A DNA stretch of 64,000 nucleotides from Corynebacterium imitans (GTDB lineage: Bacteria; Actinomycetota; Actinomycetes; Mycobacteriales; Mycobacteriaceae), in NCBI RefSeq assembly GCF_000739455.1, contig NZ_CP009211.1, forward strand, positions 2,044,595 through 2,108,594, given 5' to 3'. Below, piece by piece: positions 1 through 11,444 of this stretch. Numbering within the stretch: the stretch's first letter is position 1; the number at the start of each line of letters is the position of its first letter. The position numbers and the translations under genes were made by a program. Under the pieces are notes generated by a model. It searched no databases and was not told the DNA's origin. It saw only the letters and a list, made by a program, of their open reading frames with translations.

Positions 1-1429
<1,429 letters not shown>

Positions 1430-1760
1430 CAAATGTTTCAGCAAGAAACAAGGCCGTGAAAAGCCTGAAAACCTAACCAAAAACAAACCAACCCACACCA
1501 CAAAAACTGCAATGCAGGACTGGCAAATCCTCAAATTACTGTTACAAACCGATCCTCACCCGACGAGGGAAAACAAGGACCGGCAAAACAAAAAATAGTT
1601 ACAAAATAACGCGAATCAAATCACGCACCAAGCAACCAGCAAGACACCACCCAAAATTAGAGATTCAAGGGCAGCACCACCGGCACACACCAACCACACC
1701 CACACAGGGCACAGCCAGCACAACCAGGCACGCAACCAATCCACAAACAAAAGTACATTG

Positions 1761-1785
1761 GCACACTATCGAGTTCTCAAACAAC
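1761..1785 (-). promoter_or_regulatory. Conserved rRNA leader element (antitermination/processing)
   Basis: On the minus strand this reads GTTGTTTGAGAACTC followed by GATAGTGTGC. It is the stretch typically found in the leader of actinobacterial rrn operons between promoter and 16S, associated with antitermination and RNase processing. It lies about 330 nt upstream of the 16S 5' end. The rest of 1430-2094 is A-rich on the + strand (T-rich in the transcript) and holds no credible protein gene. Confidence 0.6.
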
Positions 1786-1845
1786 ACACGCACAATCACA
1801 CACCACTAGGCGATCACCCAGCAGCTGTAAAAAGCGACTTTGTCG

Positions 1846-1875
1846 ACACTACACACACCACAACCACAAAGTCAA
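1846..1875 (-). promoter_or_regulatory. Candidate rrn promoter
   Basis: The minus strand shows TTGACT (1870-1875), an 18-bp spacer and TAGTGT (1846-1851), upstream of the conserved leader element and in the direction of the 16S gene. The -35 matches the corynebacterial consensus well and the -10 fits TANNNT. Other promoters may exist nearer murA. This is inferred from sequence only. Confidence 0.45.
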
Positions 1876-2094
1876 AACCCTGCAAACTGTGAAGCATATT
1901 TTCTTGTGTCGGCCAGCGATCGTTTTCCTGACCGCCATCTCACCAGCCACTCTCCTTGGAGTCTGTCCGGCGGGGCGTTGTCGGTCTCGCTGACTCACAT
2001 AAAGTTACACACACCCACACACCAACACAAATCCCCAGCACAACAGGCATATTCAAGCATGCTCAAAGCCCGTTATGTGCCCCCATAAGCGCGG

Positions 2095-3360
2095 CTATGC
2101 AAGCACACGCTCGATGCGCCCGCCGAGCTCGTTGATCTGCTCGACAAACTTCGGGTAGCCCCGATCGATGTGGTGCACCTCGTGCACGGTCGTCTCCCCG
2201 TCGGCAACCAGCCCCGCGAGCACCAGGCCCGCACCGGCGCGGATGTCGCTGGACCACACGTCGGTGGAAGATAGGTGGTCAACGCCGCGGATGACCACGT
2301 GGTGGCCGTCGACGTTGGCGTCGGCACCCAGGCGCAGCATCTCGTCGACAAAGCGGAAGCGTGCCTCGAAGACGTTCTCGGTGATCACGGTGACGCCTTC
2401 GGCGACGGCGCTGATCGCGATGGCCATCGGCTGCAGGTCCGTCGGGAAGCCGGGGAACGGCAGAGTCTGGTAATCCACCGCCTTGGGACGCTGGTCCATG
2501 CGCACGCGGAAGCCGTTGTCGTAGGTCTCTACGTTCGCGCCGGCAAGCTTGAGCTTGGATAGCGCAAGATGGAGGTGGCGCGGCGCGATGCCGGTGACGG
2601 TGATGTCGCCCTGTGTGATCGCCGCGGCGTACGCCCAGGTTCCAGCGACAATTCGGTCGCCAACCACATGGTGTTCGGTGGGGTGCAGCTCATCAACACC
2701 GTCGATAGTGATGGTCGACGTGCCTGCGCCACTGATGCGCGCGCCCATGGAGTTGAGCATGTCGCACAGGTCCACGATTTCGGGTTCGCGGGCGGCATTG
2801 TCCAGGACCGTCTGCCCGTCGGCAAGCACTGCGGCGGTGAGAATGTTCTCGGTGGCACCGACGGAAGGGAAATCCAGGTTGATCTTCGCCCCGGTGAGCT
2901 TGTCGGCCTTGGCCACCACGGCTCCGTGTTCGATGTGGGTGGTTGCGCCCAACTTCTCCAGCCCAGACTGGTGCATGTCGAGCGGGCGCGAGCCGATCGC
3001 GTCGCCGCCCGGGAGCGCAACGTAGGCCTCCGCGCAGCGCGCGACCAGCGGCCCCAGCACGGCGACGGAGGCGCGGAACTGCCTGACTGCCTCGAAGTCA
3101 GCGCGCGGCGAGACCCTCGCCGGGGTGGTAATACGCACGGTCGGCCCGTCGATCTCCACGTCACAACCAAGGCCGACGAGCACATCGCGCATCAGCGGAA
3201 CGTCGAGAATCTCTGGGCAGTTGTGCAGGGTGGTCGTCCCCTCGGTAAGCAGCGCAGCGGCCATGAGTTTGAGCACGCTATTCTTCGCGCCATCAACCTT
3301 GACCACGCCTTCGAGTCGGTTACCGCCAGTTACAAGGAATCGCTCTTTCACGCGCCCCAC
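2095..3360 (-). CDS. murA: UDP-N-acetylglucosamine 1-carboxyvinyltransferase (MurA)
   Basis: MurA transfers enolpyruvate from PEP to UDP-GlcNAc, the first committed cytoplasmic step of peptidoglycan synthesis. The start of the mature fold ([11 protein letters not shown], then [15 protein letters not shown] with the conserved substrate-binding Lys-Asn) is plain. The length of about 420 aa matches the family. The open frame extends to a TTG at 3369, but a GGAG sits nine bases before the GTG at 3358-3360, which is preferred. A GTG at 3349-3351 (giving KERFLVTGG) would agree best with mycobacterial homologues and cannot be excluded. It lies just upstream of the rRNA operon on the same strand, as in other corynebacteria and mycobacteria. 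Confidence 0.95.
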   Translation of the reverse strand: MGRVKERFLVTGGNRLEGVVKVDGAKNSVLKLMAAALLTEGTTTLHNCPEILDVPLMRDVLVGLGCDVEIDGPTVRITTPARVSPRADFEAVRQFRASVAVLGPLVARCAEAYVALPGGDAIGSRPLDMHQSGLEKLGATTHIEHGAVVAKADKLTGAKINLDFPSVGATENILTAAVLADGQTVLDNAAREPEIVDLCDMLNSMGARISGAGTSTITIDGVDELHPTEHHVVGDRIVAGTWAYAAAITQGDITVTGIAPRHLHLALSKLKLAGANVETYDNGFRVRMDQRPKAVDYQTLPFPGFPTDLQPMAIAISAVAEGVTVITENVFEARFRFVDEMLRLGADANVDGHHVVIRGVDHLSSTDVWSSDIRAGAGLVLAGLVADGETTVHEVHHIDRGYPKFVEQINELGGRIERVLA

Positions 3361-3402
3361 TGTACTCAACTCCGCGCCCGCGGCGTCGGCAGTCTTGACC
3401 CC

Positions 3403-4248
3403 CTAGGGCAGCGCGCCGATGCGGCGGGCAGCGTTGACCGCTTCGTAGCGGGTGTGCGCACCCAATTTGCGCATCACGCTGCGCAGGTAGGACTTGACGG
3501 TTTCCGCACCGATGCCCATTTCCTCGGCAGCCTCCACGTTGGTGTGGCCGAGGGCAACGCAAGAGAGCACGTCGAGCTCGCGGGCAGACAGCTTGGTCGT
3601 CTGTTTAATGCGTACCGGCGAGACCATCTGGTCGCAGAGCTGCTCGAGCTCCTTGCGTAGTGCGTCATCGTCGACCCGGTTGGCCAGCATGCGCAGCTTC
3701 GAGTGCGTCGCGCGGATCTGCTCCCACTCCGCGCCGTTCATCACGCGGCCGGTCTTTGGGTTCGCCTTGCCGTCTCCTGCGTTCCGCAGCGCCGAGTTCA
3801 CCGCAAGCTCTTGTTCCAGCGTGCGCGCGGTCATGGCGACTTCCTCAATCACCTTGTCGCCGAGGCGCACCGGCGAGTGCACACCGACATAGAGCACGCC
3901 GCGAATCTCGCGCAGCACGATAACCGGCACGGCAACCACGGAGTGCAGGCCTTCGTCCTGAATGTGCTTGTCGTACTCGTGGGAAATCACGTTGGCGCGC
4001 GTGTAATCGGACACGCCGACCGCGCGACGCGTGCTCACCACTCGACCACCCACGCCGGCACCCTGCTCGAGCACCAGGTCCTGCAGCGCCGGGGTGCGCA
4101 AGCCGATCCACTGCGTAATCTGCAGCCTGCCGTCTGGCAGCAGGGTCCCGTACATGGCCACGGGGATGCCGGTGGCCGTTTTCAGCGCGGTCAGTGCGGC
4201 GCGGATTGCATCATCATCGTCTTTAATCCGCTGTGCATCCATGGTCAT
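3403..4248 (-). CDS. ramA: LuxR-type regulator of acetate metabolism RamA
   Basis: This is a cytoplasmic transcription factor of about 281 aa with an N-terminal GAF-like sensory half and a C-terminal LuxR helix-turn-helix (residues about 215-275, containing LSARELDVLSCVALGHTN and AETVKSYLRSVMRKLG). The protein strongly resembles RamA of C. glutamicum, which activates acetate and central carbon genes. The frame is open much further upstream, but AAGG nine bases before the ATG at 4248 and the known N-terminus (MDAQRIKDD) decide the start; the ATG at 4242 is the close alternative. It lies downstream of and divergent from cysK. A perfect C/G-run palindrome just upstream is probably its autoregulatory site. 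Confidence 0.93.
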   Translation of the reverse strand: MTMDAQRIKDDDDAIRAALTALKTATGIPVAMYGTLLPDGRLQITQWIGLRTPALQDLVLEQGAGVGGRVVSTRRAVGVSDYTRANVISHEYDKHIQDEGLHSVVAVPVIVLREIRGVLYVGVHSPVRLGDKVIEEVAMTARTLEQELAVNSALRNAGDGKANPKTGRVMNGAEWEQIRATHSKLRMLANRVDDDALRKELEQLCDQMVSPVRIKQTTKLSARELDVLSCVALGHTNVEAAEEMGIGAETVKSYLRSVMRKLGAHTRYEAVNAARRIGALP

Positions 4249-4275
4249 TGCTGCGTGCCTTCCACCCATCCGTGT

Positions 4276-4290
4276 GCCCCCATTGGGGGC
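4276..4290. promoter_or_regulatory. Candidate RamA autoregulatory palindrome
   Basis: The sequence GCCCCC-ATT-GGGGGC is a perfect inverted repeat 27 bp upstream of the ramA start. RamA of C. glutamicum binds runs of four to six G flanked by A/C/T and T/C, or the reverse complement, usually in pairs. A further CGGGGGT run lies near 4336. Its position close to the start suits autorepression. Inference from motif and position. Confidence 0.4.
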
Positions 4291-4435
4291 ATTGGATCGA
4301 ACTTGACGTTGAAACACCCACATCATAACGCGCAATCGGGGGTAGTGAAAGTTCAGCCCCACACCCGGAGCCTTTGCTTATCGACGCCACGCCACCCCCG
4401 CCTGGCCTCCAAACCAAGCAGTTCGCTTGCACTGT

Positions 4436-4465
4436 ACTAGACGGTCTACTTTTTGCGTGTATAGT
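4436..4465 (+). promoter_or_regulatory. cysK promoter region with palindromic operator
   Basis: A near-perfect palindrome ACTAGAC-G-GTCTACT (4436-4450) lies where the -35 box should be, and TATAGT (4460-4465) is a good -10. The half-sites TAGAC and GTCTA are those of the McbR (methionine/cysteine repressor) site, but McbR of C. glutamicum is described with a six-base spacer and here the spacer is one base. A similar element precedes cysE. Confidence 0.45.
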
Positions 4466-4514
4466 GAGCAACACGACGCGAAAGCATTGATGAAACATAA
4501 GGAGCTGATCTCCC

Positions 4515-5450
4515 ATGGCAAAGATTGCCAACAACGTTCTGGACCTCATCGGCGGCACCCCGCTGGTCGAGCTGCAAGGCATTACCAAGGACTCCAAGGC
4601 TCGCGTGCTGGCCAAGCTCGAGTTCTACAACCCGGCAAACTCGGTCAAGGACCGCATTGGTAAGGCCATCATCGAGGCCGCTGAGAAGTCCGGCGACCTG
4701 AAGCCGGGCGGCACCATCGTCGAGGCAACCTCCGGCAACACCGGTATCGCACTCGCACTCGCCGGTGCGGCCAAGGGCTACAAGGTCATCCTCACCATGC
4801 CGGAGACCATGTCCACGGAGCGCCGCGTGGTACTGCGCGCATTCGGCGCAGAGATCGTGCTGACCCCGGGTGCTGCTGGCATGAAGGGCGCTGTGGAGAA
4901 GGCCGACGAGATCGTGGCCAACGACCCGGGCGCCATCCTGGCCCGCCAGTTTGAGAACGAGGCCAACCCGGCAATCCACTACGCCACCACCGGCCCGGAG
5001 ATCTGGGAGGATACCGATGGTGAGGTAGACATCCTCGTCGCAGGCGTGGGCACCGGCGGCACCATCTCCGGTGCCGGCAAGTACCTCAAGGAGCAGAAGG
5101 CTGAGGTGAAGAACATTGCCGTCGAGCCGGCTGCTTCCCCGCTGCTGTCCACGGGCGAGGCCGGCCCGCACAAGATCCAGGGCCTGGGCGCCAACTTCAT
5201 CCCGGGCACCTTCGACCGCAACGTGGTCGACGAGATCATCACCGTCTCCAACGAGGACGCCGTCGCTACCTCCCGCGAGCTGGCTCGCGAGGACGCAGTC
5301 CTGGCCGGTATCTCCGCTGGTGCAAACGTGAAGGCTGCGCTCGAGGTGGCTGCTCGCCCGGAGAACGAGGGCAAGACCATCGTCGTCATCATCCCGGACT
5401 TCGGTGAGCGCTACGTCTCCACCATCCTCTACGAGGACATCCGCGACTAG
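4515..5450 (+). CDS. cysK: Cysteine synthase A (O-acetylserine sulfhydrylase)
   Basis: A PLP enzyme of 311 aa, the normal length, that makes cysteine from O-acetylserine and sulfide. The PLP lysine lies in [11 protein letters not shown] (about residues 39-49), the substrate loop [10 protein letters not shown] near 75-84, and the phosphate-binding [10 protein letters not shown] near 178-187. AAGGAGCTGATCTCCC before the ATG supplies a clear ribosome-binding site. It is transcribed toward cysE, which makes its substrate, with a strong terminator between them, so the two are probably separate units under a shared regulator. Confidence 0.97.
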   Translation: MAKIANNVLDLIGGTPLVELQGITKDSKARVLAKLEFYNPANSVKDRIGKAIIEAAEKSGDLKPGGTIVEATSGNTGIALALAGAAKGYKVILTMPETMSTERRVVLRAFGAEIVLTPGAAGMKGAVEKADEIVANDPGAILARQFENEANPAIHYATTGPEIWEDTDGEVDILVAGVGTGGTISGAGKYLKEQKAEVKNIAVEPAASPLLSTGEAGPHKIQGLGANFIPGTFDRNVVDEIITVSNEDAVATSRELAREDAVLAGISAGANVKAALEVAARPENEGKTIVVIIPDFGERYVSTILYEDIRD

Positions 5451-5488
5451 TCTGTCCAGCCCGTACTACTCGGTACGCGCATACAAGT

Positions 5489-5520
5489 GAGCACCGCCAT
5501 TCCGGTGGTGCTCATTTTTT
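5489..5520 (+). terminator. Rho-independent terminator of cysK
   Basis: GAGCACCGCC and GGTGGTGCTC form a ten-pair stem with one G-U pair (5489-5498 with 5504-5513), followed by a T tract. It lies 38 nt after the cysK stop. Confidence 0.88.
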
Positions 5521-5554
5521 ATTCCTGCTCCCCGCCGCGCTGACCTGCCGACTT

Positions 5555-5590
5555 TGAGACCGTCTGCGCGATACACCCTGGACCGTCTCA
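5555..5590. promoter_or_regulatory. Paired operator-like sites upstream of cysE
   Basis: Two elements, GAGAC-C-GTCTG near 5556-5566 and GGAC-C-GTCTC near 5580-5589, have the same AGAC/GGAC-N-GTCT core as the palindrome over the cysK promoter. Together they also form a larger imperfect inverted repeat (TGAGACCGTC with GACCGTCTCA). They end 33 nt before the cysE start. A common sulfur-responsive repressor is inferred. Confidence 0.4.
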
Positions 5591-5622
5591 CCGGGCAGGT
5601 AACGAAAGGTAAACTCTCCCGC

Positions 5623-6210
5623 ATGCTCAGCATCTTTTCGCGCATTAAAGAGGACTTGGACAACGCGAGGGCCCATGACCCCGCCGCTCGCGGCGACGTG
5701 GAAAACGCCATCGTGTATTCCGGCCTCCACGCGATCTGGGTTCACCGCATCTGCCACTGGATGTGGCAGCGCGACATCAAGGGCCTCGCACGCATCCTCG
5801 CGCAGGCGAACAGGTTCTTCACCGGTATTGAGATTCACCCTGGTGCCACCATCGGCCGCCGCTTCTTTATCGACCACGGCATGGGCATCGTCATCGGAGA
5901 AACCGCGGAGATCGGCGATGGCGTCATGCTCTACCACGGGGTCACACTCGGCGGCCAGGTACTCACGCAGACCAAGCGCCACCCCACCATTGGCGACAAT
6001 GTCACCATCGGCGCAGGCGCAAAGATCTTAGGCCCAGTCACCATCGGGTCCAATTCTGCTGTTGGTGCCAACGCCGTGGTCACCAAGGACATCCCGGAAA
6101 ACTCCATCGCGGTGGGCATCCCCGCGAAGGCGCGCGAGCGCAAGGAGACCGAGGTCCGCAAGCTCGTGGACCCGGACTGCTACTTCGACAACGGGCACTA
6201 CGTGATTTAG
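5623..6210 (+). CDS. cysE: Serine O-acetyltransferase (CysE)
   Basis: It acetylates serine with acetyl-CoA to O-acetylserine, the substrate of CysK. The protein (195 aa) has the short helical N-terminus of Gram-positive CysE followed by left-handed beta-helix hexapeptide repeats (for example [38 protein letters not shown]). The frame is open to 5554, but the ATG at 5623 with GAAAGG upstream gives the family N-terminus [12 protein letters not shown]. It lies downstream of cysK with operator-like repeats in front. Confidence 0.95.
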   Translation: MLSIFSRIKEDLDNARAHDPAARGDVENAIVYSGLHAIWVHRICHWMWQRDIKGLARILAQANRFFTGIEIHPGATIGRRFFIDHGMGIVIGETAEIGDGVMLYHGVTLGGQVLTQTKRHPTIGDNVTIGAGAKILGPVTIGSNSAVGANAVVTKDIPENSIAVGIPAKARERKETEVRKLVDPDCYFDNGHYVI

Positions 6211-6228
6211 CCCGTTAGAGACGCTGGT

Positions 6229-6525
6229 TTACTCGACCAGATCCTTGTACTCCGGGTTCTGCACGATGTAGCGCGCCACCGCCGGGCAGGAGGGGATGAC
6301 GGTGCGGCCGTCCACGCGAGCATCGTCAAGCGCGAACTTGATCAGCGGCTTCGACAGGCCCTGGCCCCGAAACTTGGGGTCGACGACCGTGTGGGGCAGC
6401 TCGCGTGTGCCCCCATTGTCGGTGTAGGTGGCGAAACCGGCGAGCTCTCCGCCCACGTGGATCTCGTACTGGCCCTTTTCCTCGTTCTTGGAAAGCTCCG
6501 GGTTCGTTTCTGCAGTCTCCGACAT
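6229..6525 (-). CDS. Small GNAT-fold N-acetyltransferase (COG2388/YjdJ type)
   Basis: A 98-aa protein with the compact GNAT core: a beta-hairpin (GGELAGFATY), ELPHTVVDPKFRGQGLSKPLIKFAL with the acetyl-CoA-binding R-G-Q-G-L loop, and a terminal VARYIVQNPEY. This is the small YjdJ/COG2388 type, whose substrate is unknown. An ideal AAAGGAG lies six bases before the ATG. It converges on cysE with 18 nt between the stops. Confidence 0.85.
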   Translation of the reverse strand: MSETAETNPELSKNEEKGQYEIHVGGELAGFATYTDNGGTRELPHTVVDPKFRGQGLSKPLIKFALDDARVDGRTVIPSCPAVARYIVQNPEYKDLVE

Positions 6526-6619
6526 GATCGCTCCTTTTGAGAATTCCGTTAGGGTTCATTGGCTCAATTGGTGGCCCAGCCTACCGAATACTCCATGGCG
6601 GCTCGTGTGCACAACACGA

Positions 6620-6644
6620 AGCCCCTCCACAAAGTGGAGGGGCT
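6620..6644 (-). terminator. Hairpin after the tRNA-Phe gene
   Basis: AGCCCCTCCAC-AAA-GTGGAGGGGCT is a perfect 11-bp stem with a three-base loop just 3' of tRNA-Phe. The following bases (TTCGTGTT) are only moderately T-rich. It is a likely terminator of the Asp-Phe tRNA unit. Confidence 0.65.
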
Positions 6645-6650
6645 GGGGTG

Positions 6651-6723
6651 TGGCCAGAGCCAGGATCGAACTGGCGACCCCACACTTTTCAGGCGTGTGC
6701 TCTACCAACTGAGCTATCTGGCC
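6651..6723 (-). tRNA. tRNA-Phe (GAA)
   Basis: A 73-nt cloverleaf on the minus strand. The acceptor GGCCAGA pairs with TCTGGCC. The anticodon loop is CTGAAAA (anticodon GAA), the T-arm has GTTCGATCC, and the discriminator is A. CCA is not encoded. Confidence 0.97.
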
Positions 6724-6745
6724 GGAACTACACGAGGCAGTTCTG

Positions 6746-6819
6746 CGACCCTGACGGGACTTGAACCCGCGACCTCCGCCGTGACAGGGCGGCGCGCTAA
6801 CCAACTGCGCCACAGGGCC
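6746..6819 (-). tRNA. tRNA-Asp (GTC), first copy
   Basis: A 74-nt cloverleaf on the minus strand. The acceptor is GGCCCTG/CAGGGTC, the anticodon loop CTGTCAC (anticodon GTC), the T-loop GTTCAAGTC and the discriminator G, as usual for Asp. An identical copy lies at 25313-25386. CCA is not encoded. Confidence 0.97.
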
Positions 6820-6937
6820 TTATTTATTTCTTGTGCTCTCTCGGGCACGGATTGTTACTTTACATGGCACCGGTAATAGCAACAAATCCGCACCTCAGGT
6901 GGGTTTTTCATACCCCAGAGGAGAACGAGAGCATCCT

Positions 6938-8131
6938 CTACCCGTAGACTTTCTTCCCCGCTACCCAGGTCTGCCACGTAATCGGCATACCGGGCCGGTA
7001 TGCAAGGTTGATCGCGTTTTCTGCATCGAGGATATGCAAGTCTGCGGCGGCCCCCGGCACGAGTGTCCCCTTAGCAGGGCGTCCTTGGGGATCTTTGCCG
7101 TCGCCGACGTCATGACGGCGCAAGGCTTTTGCCCCACCCGTTGTCGCTGCCTCAATAGCTTCGTCGAGCGTGAGGTACTGCTGCAGGACCGCAGTGGTCA
7201 CGCAGAAGTTCATCGAGGACGTAAACGACGTGCCCGGGTTGAGGTTCGATGCGATGGCGACGGTGGCTCCGGCGTCGATAAGTTTGCGGCCCGGCGCGAG
7301 GTCCTCGCGCGTAGACAGGTCGCAGGCGGGCAGTAGCGTGGCCACAGTGTCCGACCCTGCCAGCAGCTCGAAGTCCTCGTCCGAGAGATAGTTAACGTGG
7401 TCCACGCTGGCCGCGCCCATCTCTACTGCAAGCTTCACACCCGGGCCTTCGCCGAGTTGGTTGCCGTGCACGCGCACGCCCAGGCCCACCTTCTTGCCGG
7501 CCTCGAGCACACGGCGGGACTGCTCCTCGTTGAAAGCCCCGCGCTCGCAGAACACGTCGATCCACTGCACGTGGTCCTTCACGGCATCCAGCATCGGGCC
7601 GACGACCTCTTCGATGTATTCGTCAGCGTCCGCTCCTGGCGGTACAAGGTGTGCGCCTAGGAACGTCACCTCATCCACGTGCTGGGAGGCAACCCTCGCG
7701 GCTTCCGCCTCGGATTCGATATTCAGTCCGTAGCCAGTCTTGGTCTCAAACGTGGTGGTGCCACCCGCATGGCCTGCGGCGACGCGCTCCTCCACCAACT
7801 TGTCCAGGCGCTCCTCGCCGGCGGAGCGGGTCGCCTCCATGGTCACAGCGATGCCGCCGGCGGCGTAAGACTCGCCTGCCATGCGGGCCTCGAACTCCTC
7901 GGCGCGGTTACCGTCGAAGACCATGTGGGAATGGGAATCCACCCAACCAGGCAGGATCGCGCGCCCGCCGATGTCGACGGTTTCAGCAGCATTTGTCGCC
8001 GCCGCGGGGGCTTCTTCGGCGGGGCCGACCCAGGCGATCACGCCGTCGTCGATAAGCAATGCTGCGTTCTTAATGGTGCCCAGCTCGGAGACCGTGCGCA
8101 GCTCGGAAATGCCAGTAATAAAAGTGCTCAT
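6938..8131 (-). CDS. hutI: Imidazolonepropionase (HutI)
   Basis: An amidohydrolase-fold zinc/iron enzyme (397 aa) that hydrolyses 4-imidazolone-5-propanoate to N-formimino-L-glutamate, the third step of histidine breakdown. The metal-binding HSHMVFDGNR motif follows the short N-terminal beta-domain. GNQLGEGPGV and DHVNYLSDED with the second metal His, and NPGTSF near the C-terminus, are family hallmarks. The upstream-extended frame begins at 8182, but AAAGG five bases before the ATG at 8131 sets the start. It follows hutU on the same strand with a strong hairpin in the gap. Confidence 0.96.
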   Translation of the reverse strand: MSTFITGISELRTVSELGTIKNAALLIDDGVIAWVGPAEEAPAAATNAAETVDIGGRAILPGWVDSHSHMVFDGNRAEEFEARMAGESYAAGGIAVTMEATRSAGEERLDKLVEERVAAGHAGGTTTFETKTGYGLNIESEAEAARVASQHVDEVTFLGAHLVPPGADADEYIEEVVGPMLDAVKDHVQWIDVFCERGAFNEEQSRRVLEAGKKVGLGVRVHGNQLGEGPGVKLAVEMGAASVDHVNYLSDEDFELLAGSDTVATLLPACDLSTREDLAPGRKLIDAGATVAIASNLNPGTSFTSSMNFCVTTAVLQQYLTLDEAIEAATTGGAKALRRHDVGDGKDPQGRPAKGTLVPGAAADLHILDAENAINLAYRPGMPITWQTWVAGKKVYG

Positions 8132-8180
8132 GGGTGCCTTTCTAGGAGGATATGCAGAGTCCAGGTTAATGAAATAGGTC

Positions 8181-8214
8181 AACGCTGACGCCCCGGAAAA
8201 GGTGCGTCAGCGTT
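8181..8214 (-). terminator. Strong hairpin between hutU and hutI
   Basis: AACGCTGACGC and GCGTCAGCGTT (8181-8191 with 8204-8214) form a perfect 11-bp stem with a 12-nt loop. It sits 12 nt after the hutU stop and 50 nt before the hutI start. There is no good T tract, so partial termination or mRNA stabilisation is as likely as full termination. Confidence 0.6.
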
Positions 8215-8225
8215 GGGAGGTGCAA

Positions 8226-9917
<1,692 letters not shown>

Positions 9918-9959
9918 GTGAAAAATCCTTTCTTGTTGCCTCATCGATCTGATGACCCG

Positions 9960-9988
9960 ATAGTAACGGCCATCACAATCGGTTTGAA
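9960..9988 (-). promoter_or_regulatory. Candidate hutU promoter
   Basis: On the minus strand, TTCAAA (-35, 9983-9988), a 17-bp spacer and TACTAT (-10, 9960-9965) precede hutU. The weak -35 with an operator 18 bp further upstream fits an activator-dependent promoter. Confidence 0.45.
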
Positions 9989-10006
9989 GCGGGTATTACA
10001 GTGGTA

Positions 10007-10024
10007 TGTCTCGCATACGAGACT
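10007..10024. promoter_or_regulatory. HutR-type operator upstream of hutU
   Basis: The palindrome TGTCTCGCATACGAGACT shares 14 of 18 positions, including the core ATACGAGAC, with the site at 13863-13880. Both lie exactly 18 bp upstream of their proposed -35 boxes. An IclR-family regulator (hutR) is encoded in the same island and IclR proteins bind palindromes of this size. The motif differs in detail from the HutR motif I recall for C. resistens. Confidence 0.55.
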
Positions 10025-10034
10025 CATTCCGGGG

Positions 10035-11432
10035 TTAGAAGATCAGGTACGCCAGGGGCAGGGTCAGGATGATGGAGAGCACCACACGCTGGAACCAAAT
10101 GATCACCATGTGGCTAATCTTCAACGGAATCTCTGTCGCTAGTACTGCCGGAATCATGGAAGAGAAGAAAAACACTTGACTGATAGACACCACGCCTACG
10201 GTGAAGCGCAAGACATCAGATTCGCTGTCGGCTACCAGCGTCGCGGGGAGGAAAAGCTCTGAGAGCCCAATAGCGAAAGCTTCGGATGCAAGCCACGGAT
10301 CAGGCAACTGCCCCGCCCATGCGAGCGGGTAGAACAGCACACCGAGGATTCGAAACACTGGGGTATAAAACGCCAGCGCGAGACCGATGATGCCGACGGA
10401 CATAATGCCTGGGATGACCTGGATGGTCATAAGCACGCCATCTTTGAAGTTGCGCCAGATCGTTTTTGGCAGCGACTCCGCCTGCGCCAAGAACGCCTTT
10501 GCTTCACGCCATGCTGCAGAGACAAGTTTTCCTTCGACTTTCTCCTCTGGCTGCGGAGTAGCACCCGGATAGTATTCATCGGGGATTGTGCTCAATGGAG
10601 GGATACGCACGACAACGGCTGTCACCAAGAAACACACGATCAGCGTTACTGCGAAATACACGCCCCAAATGTGCATAAGGTCAAGGGTGCGTGCCACCAC
10701 CACCATGAAAGTGGCCGATGCCGTAGAGAATCCCGCTGCAATAATGGACGCTTCCCTCGCTGTGTACCCACCGGTCCGATACACACGGTTGGTAATCAGC
10801 AGCCCCAAAGAATACGACCCTAAGAACGAGGCGACGGCGTCCACCGCAGACTTACCCGGAGTGCGATACACCGGCCGCATAAAGCGCTGCACCATCACGC
10901 CGATGAACTCCATGAGGCCAAAGCCAACGAGTAGTCCAAGAAAGACCGCGCCTACCGGGATGAGTAGGCCTACGGGAATTACGAGTTTGTTGAGGATAAA
11001 CGGACCGAGGCGTTCATCGAAGAGGAAGGCCGGCCCGAAGCCAAAGACGAGCATCGCGCACAGCAGCACGGCAAACGCAGAGAGGAACGCAAAAACCATC
11101 CTTGCGACATCCTCACGCCACTTACCTGAGGCGAATTGGTAGATCGCCCCTGCCGTGATCATGACGAAAGTGATGTACGGCAGTGCACCGCTGAGCGAGC
11201 CTTGCAACCACGTGACAATGTGGTCTAGCAGGATCGTATTATTTTCGCCGACTGTAAATGGAACAAAGAAGGCGAACGACCCAATTGCGCTATAGAGGAA
11301 AAACCTCCATTTATTCTTTGGTTCAGTGCCACCCGTTTCTCGCTCAGGCGGAAGGGAAGGAACTGCGATTACTTTTGCGCCAACGATGCGACGTGTACTC
11401 CCGCCTCGGTGCTGCTCCTGAGAATTATTCAT
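10035..11432 (-). CDS. YjiH-family membrane protein (nucleoside-recognition/Gate domain), paralogue 1
   Basis: A 465-aa integral membrane protein. A cytoplasmic N-terminus with basic residues precedes about ten hydrophobic segments. The central signature (GLLVGFGLMEFIGVMVQRFMRP then RTPGKSAVDAVASFLGS) belongs to the Gate/nucleoside-recognition domain of YjiH proteins, which have no established substrate. It is closely related to the protein at 17272-18708 and both flank hut genes, so import of histidine, urocanate or a related imidazole acid is a reasonable inference. AAAGGAG precedes the ATG. It starts 12 nt after the CoA-transferase stop, so the two are co-transcribed. Confidence 0.88.
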   Translation of the reverse strand: MNNSQEQHRGGSTRRIVGAKVIAVPSLPPERETGGTEPKNKWRFFLYSAIGSFAFFVPFTVGENNTILLDHIVTWLQGSLSGALPYITFVMITAGAIYQFASGKWREDVARMVFAFLSAFAVLLCAMLVFGFGPAFLFDERLGPFILNKLVIPVGLLIPVGAVFLGLLVGFGLMEFIGVMVQRFMRPVYRTPGKSAVDAVASFLGSYSLGLLITNRVYRTGGYTAREASIIAAGFSTASATFMVVVARTLDLMHIWGVYFAVTLIVCFLVTAVVVRIPPLSTIPDEYYPGATPQPEEKVEGKLVSAAWREAKAFLAQAESLPKTIWRNFKDGVLMTIQVIPGIMSVGIIGLALAFYTPVFRILGVLFYPLAWAGQLPDPWLASEAFAIGLSELFLPATLVADSESDVLRFTVGVVSISQVFFFSSMIPAVLATEIPLKISHMVIIWFQRVVLSIILTLPLAYLIF

Positions 11433-11444
11433 GATGCTACTCCT

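Noticed and set aside
1430..2094. Protein gene between 16S and murA
   Set aside because: The open frames are low-complexity His/Thr/Pro/Gln sequence from the A/C-rich rRNA leader; only regulatory elements are supported.
4436..4450. Canonical McbR site
   Set aside because: Half-sites agree, but the one-base spacer does not match the described six-base spacer; reported only as an operator candidate.
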